From: Candidatus Neoflavobacterium equi | GTDB lineage: Bacteria; Bacteroidota; Bacteroidia; Flavobacteriales; Flavobacteriaceae | NCBI GenBank assembly: GCA_018065745.1 | Contig: JAGHSS010000224.1 | Location: forward strand, 1 to 8,502 | Length of the DNA stretch: 8,502 nucleotides | Reading direction: 5' to 3' | Part shown: positions 6,635 to 8,502 of the stretch, piece by piece | How the letters are laid out: each line of letters starts with the position of its first letter | Numbering within the stretch: the first letter of the stretch is position 1 | Notes under the pieces: model-generated | Seen by the model: the letters and a program-made list of their open reading frames with translations, nothing else | Database searches by the model: none | What the model was told of the DNA's origin: nothing | Position numbers and translations under genes: made by a program

Positions 6635-8233
6635 ATGTGTGGTATTTTAGCAGTGATCGGTACTGATTTAGAGGTAGCATTAATTCAATCGCTTTCCAAG
6701 AGATTAAAACACAGGGGACCTGATGAATCAGACTTTGTGGCTTTAGTAGACAGCGGTGTTTTAATGCATGAACGTTTGTCCATTGTAGATTTAAATGCGG
6801 GAAAACAACCCATTCAAGGGACTTCCAATGCGTGGATGATACACAATGGGGAAATATACAACCACAAATCAATACGTGAAAATGTGCTAGCCCACCACAC
6901 CTTTAGAACACAGTCAGATTCTGAAGTCATCGTGCATCTGTATGAAGAATTTGGCCCAGAATGTTGTGATTTGCTAGACGGTATCTTCGCATTTGTCGTT
7001 TTGGATGGTACTGAGGTTTTTGTTGGTAGGGATCCCTTAGGAGTCAAACCTCTTTATTGGGGAAAAGATAAAATGGGACGTTTGTATTTTGCTTCTGAAC
7101 TAAAGGCAATTGTTGATCAATGTCCTCAATTTGAAGCATTTCCCCCAGGACATTACTACACAAAAAAGACGGGATTGGTGCGTTATTACAAACCCCAATG
7201 GTTTGATCCAACAGCAGCAGCTACGGCTCTAGACAGTGAGGCCATCAGAAATGTGCTGACAAAGGCGGTACAAAAAAGATTGATGGGAGATGTGCCCATC
7301 GGAGTGCTGCTTTCTGGTGGTTTAGATTCCTCATTGATAGCGTCCATTGCGTCCAGATTAACTAGAGAAAACAGTAGTAGTCCATTAAAATCTTATGCAG
7401 TTTCTTTGGATCCATCTGCTCCTGATGCTGTAGCTGCAAGGGAAGTAGCCGCATTTTTAAAAACAGACCACCGCGAAATTCATTTTACCATTGAAGAAGG
7501 TTTGCAAATTTTAGACAAACTGATATGGCATTTAGAAACCTATGATGTCACTTCTATCAGGGCTTCAACCCCAATGTTTTTCTTGTCCAAGGCCATTGCA
7601 GCAGACGGGGTGAAAGTCGTGCTGTCTGGGGAAGGATCTGATGAAATCTTTGGTGGATATATGTACTTTAGAAACGCACCCTCAGAAGCTGCGTTTCATT
7701 TGGAAACGATTGACCGTTTGCAGAAACTAGCGACAGCAGATTTACTCAGAGCAGATAAATCAACCATGGCTCATGGTGTAGAAGCTCGTGTACCATTCTT
7801 GGACAAAGAATTCTTAGAGCTATCTGTAGCAGTTGCTCCAGAACACAAAATGCCCTCAACCCATGATGGAATTGAGAAATACATATTGAGAAATGCCTTT
7901 GATCTTCCGGCTGATCCTTATCTTCCTGAGGGTATTTTATGGAGACAGAAAGAGCAGTTTTCTGACGGGGTGGGCTATTCGTGGATTGATAGTTTGGTGG
8001 CATATTGTGAAAGTCAAATTGCTGACTCCTTATTCTCTCAAGCAACAACGCTCTTTCCACACAATACACCACTAACAAAAGAGGCGTTTTATTACAGACA
8101 GCGTTTTCAAAAACATTTCCCTGGACAAGCAGCAGCACAGACCGTACTTAAATGGATTCCAAAATGGCAGAAAAACACAGATCCTTCTGGTAGAGCAAAC
8201 AAAGCACATGCTAAGCCTGATCTTGCGTTCTAA
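6635..8233 (+). CDS. asnB: Asparagine synthetase B, glutamine-hydrolysing
   Basis: AsnB makes asparagine from aspartate, ATP and glutamine in the cytoplasm. The start is fixed by MCGI: Cys2, exposed after removal of Met, is the nucleophile of the glutaminase domain (about 1-185). That domain also shows RLSIVD (Arg47), HNGEIYN (70-76), SDSE (94-97) and GRDPLGVKPLYWG. The synthetase domain carries the ATP-pyrophosphatase loop SGGLDSS (227-233), DVTSIRASTPMF, LSGEGSDEIFGGY (330-342), GVEARVPFLDKEF and LWRQKEQFSDGVGYSWID. The tail DPSGRANKAH is also typical. The order and spacing match E. coli AsnB throughout; at 532 residues it is somewhat shorter than the 554 of E. coli, mostly near the C-terminus. 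No key residue is missing. It stands alone, divergent from the minus-strand pair, with A-rich sequence and no Shine-Dalgarno before ATG. It is not the AsnA (ammonia-only) type, nor a peptide-modifying AsnB homologue. Confidence 0.98.
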   Translation: MCGILAVIGTDLEVALIQSLSKRLKHRGPDESDFVALVDSGVLMHERLSIVDLNAGKQPIQGTSNAWMIHNGEIYNHKSIRENVLAHHTFRTQSDSEVIVHLYEEFGPECCDLLDGIFAFVVLDGTEVFVGRDPLGVKPLYWGKDKMGRLYFASELKAIVDQCPQFEAFPPGHYYTKKTGLVRYYKPQWFDPTAAATALDSEAIRNVLTKAVQKRLMGDVPIGVLLSGGLDSSLIASIASRLTRENSSSPLKSYAVSLDPSAPDAVAAREVAAFLKTDHREIHFTIEEGLQILDKLIWHLETYDVTSIRASTPMFFLSKAIAADGVKVVLSGEGSDEIFGGYMYFRNAPSEAAFHLETIDRLQKLATADLLRADKSTMAHGVEARVPFLDKEFLELSVAVAPEHKMPSTHDGIEKYILRNAFDLPADPYLPEGILWRQKEQFSDGVGYSWIDSLVAYCESQIADSLFSQATTLFPHNTPLTKEAFYYRQRFQKHFPGQAAAQTVLKWIPKWQKNTDPSGRANKAHAKPDLAF

Positions 8234-8272
8234 CTTCTGAAAATTAGGTGTTTTTGTCGCGTCTAAGCTTAA

Positions 8273-8313
8273 AAAATTAAAATGTCAGTTTGAGTCGTCT
8301 TTTTTTTAATTTT
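8273..8313 (+). terminator. Possible weak terminator after asnB
   Basis: AAAATTAAAA (8273-8282) can pair with TTTTAATTTT (8304-8313) across a 21-base loop, and a run of eight T residues lies at 8300-8307. The stem has no G-C pair, so it is a poor intrinsic terminator. No better candidate is visible between the asnB stop and the next promoter element. Confidence 0.25.
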
Positions 8314-8361
8314 AATGCAATTCTATCCTTGTATTATAGTATTTCATTGCCCAAAATTTCT

Positions 8362-8369
8362 TATATTTG
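8362..8369 (+). promoter_or_regulatory. Bacteroidota -7 promoter element for the gene beyond the right edge
   Basis: TATATTTG, followed by C, is an exact match to the phylum's TAnnTTTG -7 element. The usual -33 TTG at 17-23 bases upstream is absent; the closest TTG (8347-8349) is only 12 bases away. Transcription starting near 8375 would give a leader of about 125-130 bases to the start codon at the window edge. Confidence 0.6.
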
Positions 8370-8401
8370 CTTGTTGTAGAAAATAAAATTACTACATTGA
8401 T

Positions 8402-8422
8402 AACAGGGTTTAAACACCTGTT
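8402..8422 (+). promoter_or_regulatory. Leader hairpin upstream of a cut-off gene
   Basis: AACAGG (8402-8407) pairs with CCTGTT (8417-8422) around a nine-base loop that contains the palindrome GTTTAAAC. A weaker stem, TGTAG (8375-8379) with CTACA (8392-8396), lies just before it. There is no T-only tract immediately after, so attenuation is not obvious. Its place between the -7 element and a strong Shine-Dalgarno suggests a structured 5' leader. Confidence 0.35.
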
Positions 8423-8437
8423 TTACAAGTCAAAAAA

Positions 8438-8479
8438 ATGAAATTTAATTTGCCTTTAATCAAACTTAATGTTGCATAA
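8438..8479 (+). CDS. Possible 13-residue leader ORF
   Basis: ATG to TAA encodes MKFNLPLIKLNVA. It is preceded by seven A residues after a C, a favourable context for Bacteroidota initiation, which relies on A-rich upstream sequence. It ends three bases before a strong Shine-Dalgarno, so translating ribosomes would terminate next to the initiation site of the following gene. There is no run of one amino acid as in classical attenuator peptides. An ORF this short can arise by chance, and only position and context support it. Confidence 0.25.
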   Translation: MKFNLPLIKLNVA

Positions 8480-8482
8480 CTT

Positions 8483-8490
8483 AAGGAGGT
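8483..8490 (+). promoter_or_regulatory. Strong Shine-Dalgarno before a start codon cut by the window edge
   Basis: AAGGAGGT could form eight consecutive pairs with the ACCUCCUU at the 3' end of 16S rRNA. The window ends in AT at 8501-8502, which becomes ATG if the next base is G, giving a ten-base spacer. None of the five other genes here has such a site. Bacteroidota ribosomes normally sequester the anti-Shine-Dalgarno with help from bS21, and rpsU itself is a known exception that keeps a strong site, so rpsU is a candidate for the next gene. The coding sequence is outside the window, so this is inference. Confidence 0.6.
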
Positions 8491-8502
8491 TGAGGTAATT
8501 AT

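Noticed and set aside
6615..7047. Minus-strand frames of 85 and 77 codons over the start of asnB
   Set aside because: They are antisense to the highly conserved glutaminase domain, with no independent evidence.
7746..8138. 130-codon minus-strand frame and 60-codon plus-strand frame within asnB
   Set aside because: Both overlap conserved synthetase motifs in the correct asnB frame and show no domain of their own.
6635..8233. AsnB homologue of a biosynthetic or antiphage cluster
   Set aside because: Motif order and the C-terminal tail match E. coli-type housekeeping asparagine synthetase, and no tailoring or defence genes are nearby.
7..8233. Mobile element, prophage or recently acquired island
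   Set aside because: No transposase, integrase, tRNA, direct repeats or evident change in base or codon use is seen across the window.
8362..8427. Classical metabolite riboswitch in the right-hand leader
   Set aside because: I recognise no conserved aptamer core; only two short stems are visible.

Overview
The window is ordinary-looking chromosomal DNA from a member of the Bacteroidota, most likely a marine or freshwater Flavobacteriaceae. The DNA is AT-rich. All five genes begin after A/T-rich leaders without a Shine-Dalgarno sequence. All three predicted secreted proteins have signal peptides ending in Ala followed by Gln, a Bacteroidota habit. A TonB-receptor-like barrel, a carboxypeptidase-regulatory-like domain and a TAnnTTTG promoter element point the same way. 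I see no mobile element, tRNA, rRNA or CRISPR array.

Layout. (1) 7-4840, plus strand: a two-gene unit. A 1005-residue exported protein made almost entirely of TPR repeats is followed, 43 bases later, by a 590-residue outer-membrane beta-barrel that resembles the barrel of TonB-dependent receptors but has no recognisable plug. (2) 4856-4896: a strong hairpin with A and T tracts on either side, serving as a bidirectional terminator between convergent units. (3) 6397-4895, minus strand: a two-gene unit with a 15-base gap. An exported protein with an N-terminal carboxypeptidase-regulatory-like domain is followed by a small GreA/GreB-like protein that retains the acidic coiled-coil tip. (4) 6398-6634: a very AT-rich divergent spacer containing several dyad-symmetric sequences. 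(5) 6635-8233, plus strand: asnB, a complete glutamine-hydrolysing asparagine synthetase. (6) 8234-8502: a non-coding stretch with a Bacteroidota-type -7 promoter element and a leader of about 130 bases. The leader holds a hairpin, a possible 13-codon ORF and a strong Shine-Dalgarno sequence just ahead of a start codon cut by the window edge.

The best candidates for something undescribed are the TPR/plugless-barrel pair, whose two products are probably partners at the outer membrane, and the right-hand leader. Strong Shine-Dalgarno sequences are rare in this phylum because its ribosomes occlude the anti-Shine-Dalgarno. One here suggests a gene controlled at translation, and rpsU (bS21) is the leading but unproven guess. 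AsnB is housekeeping and shows no obvious functional link to its neighbours.
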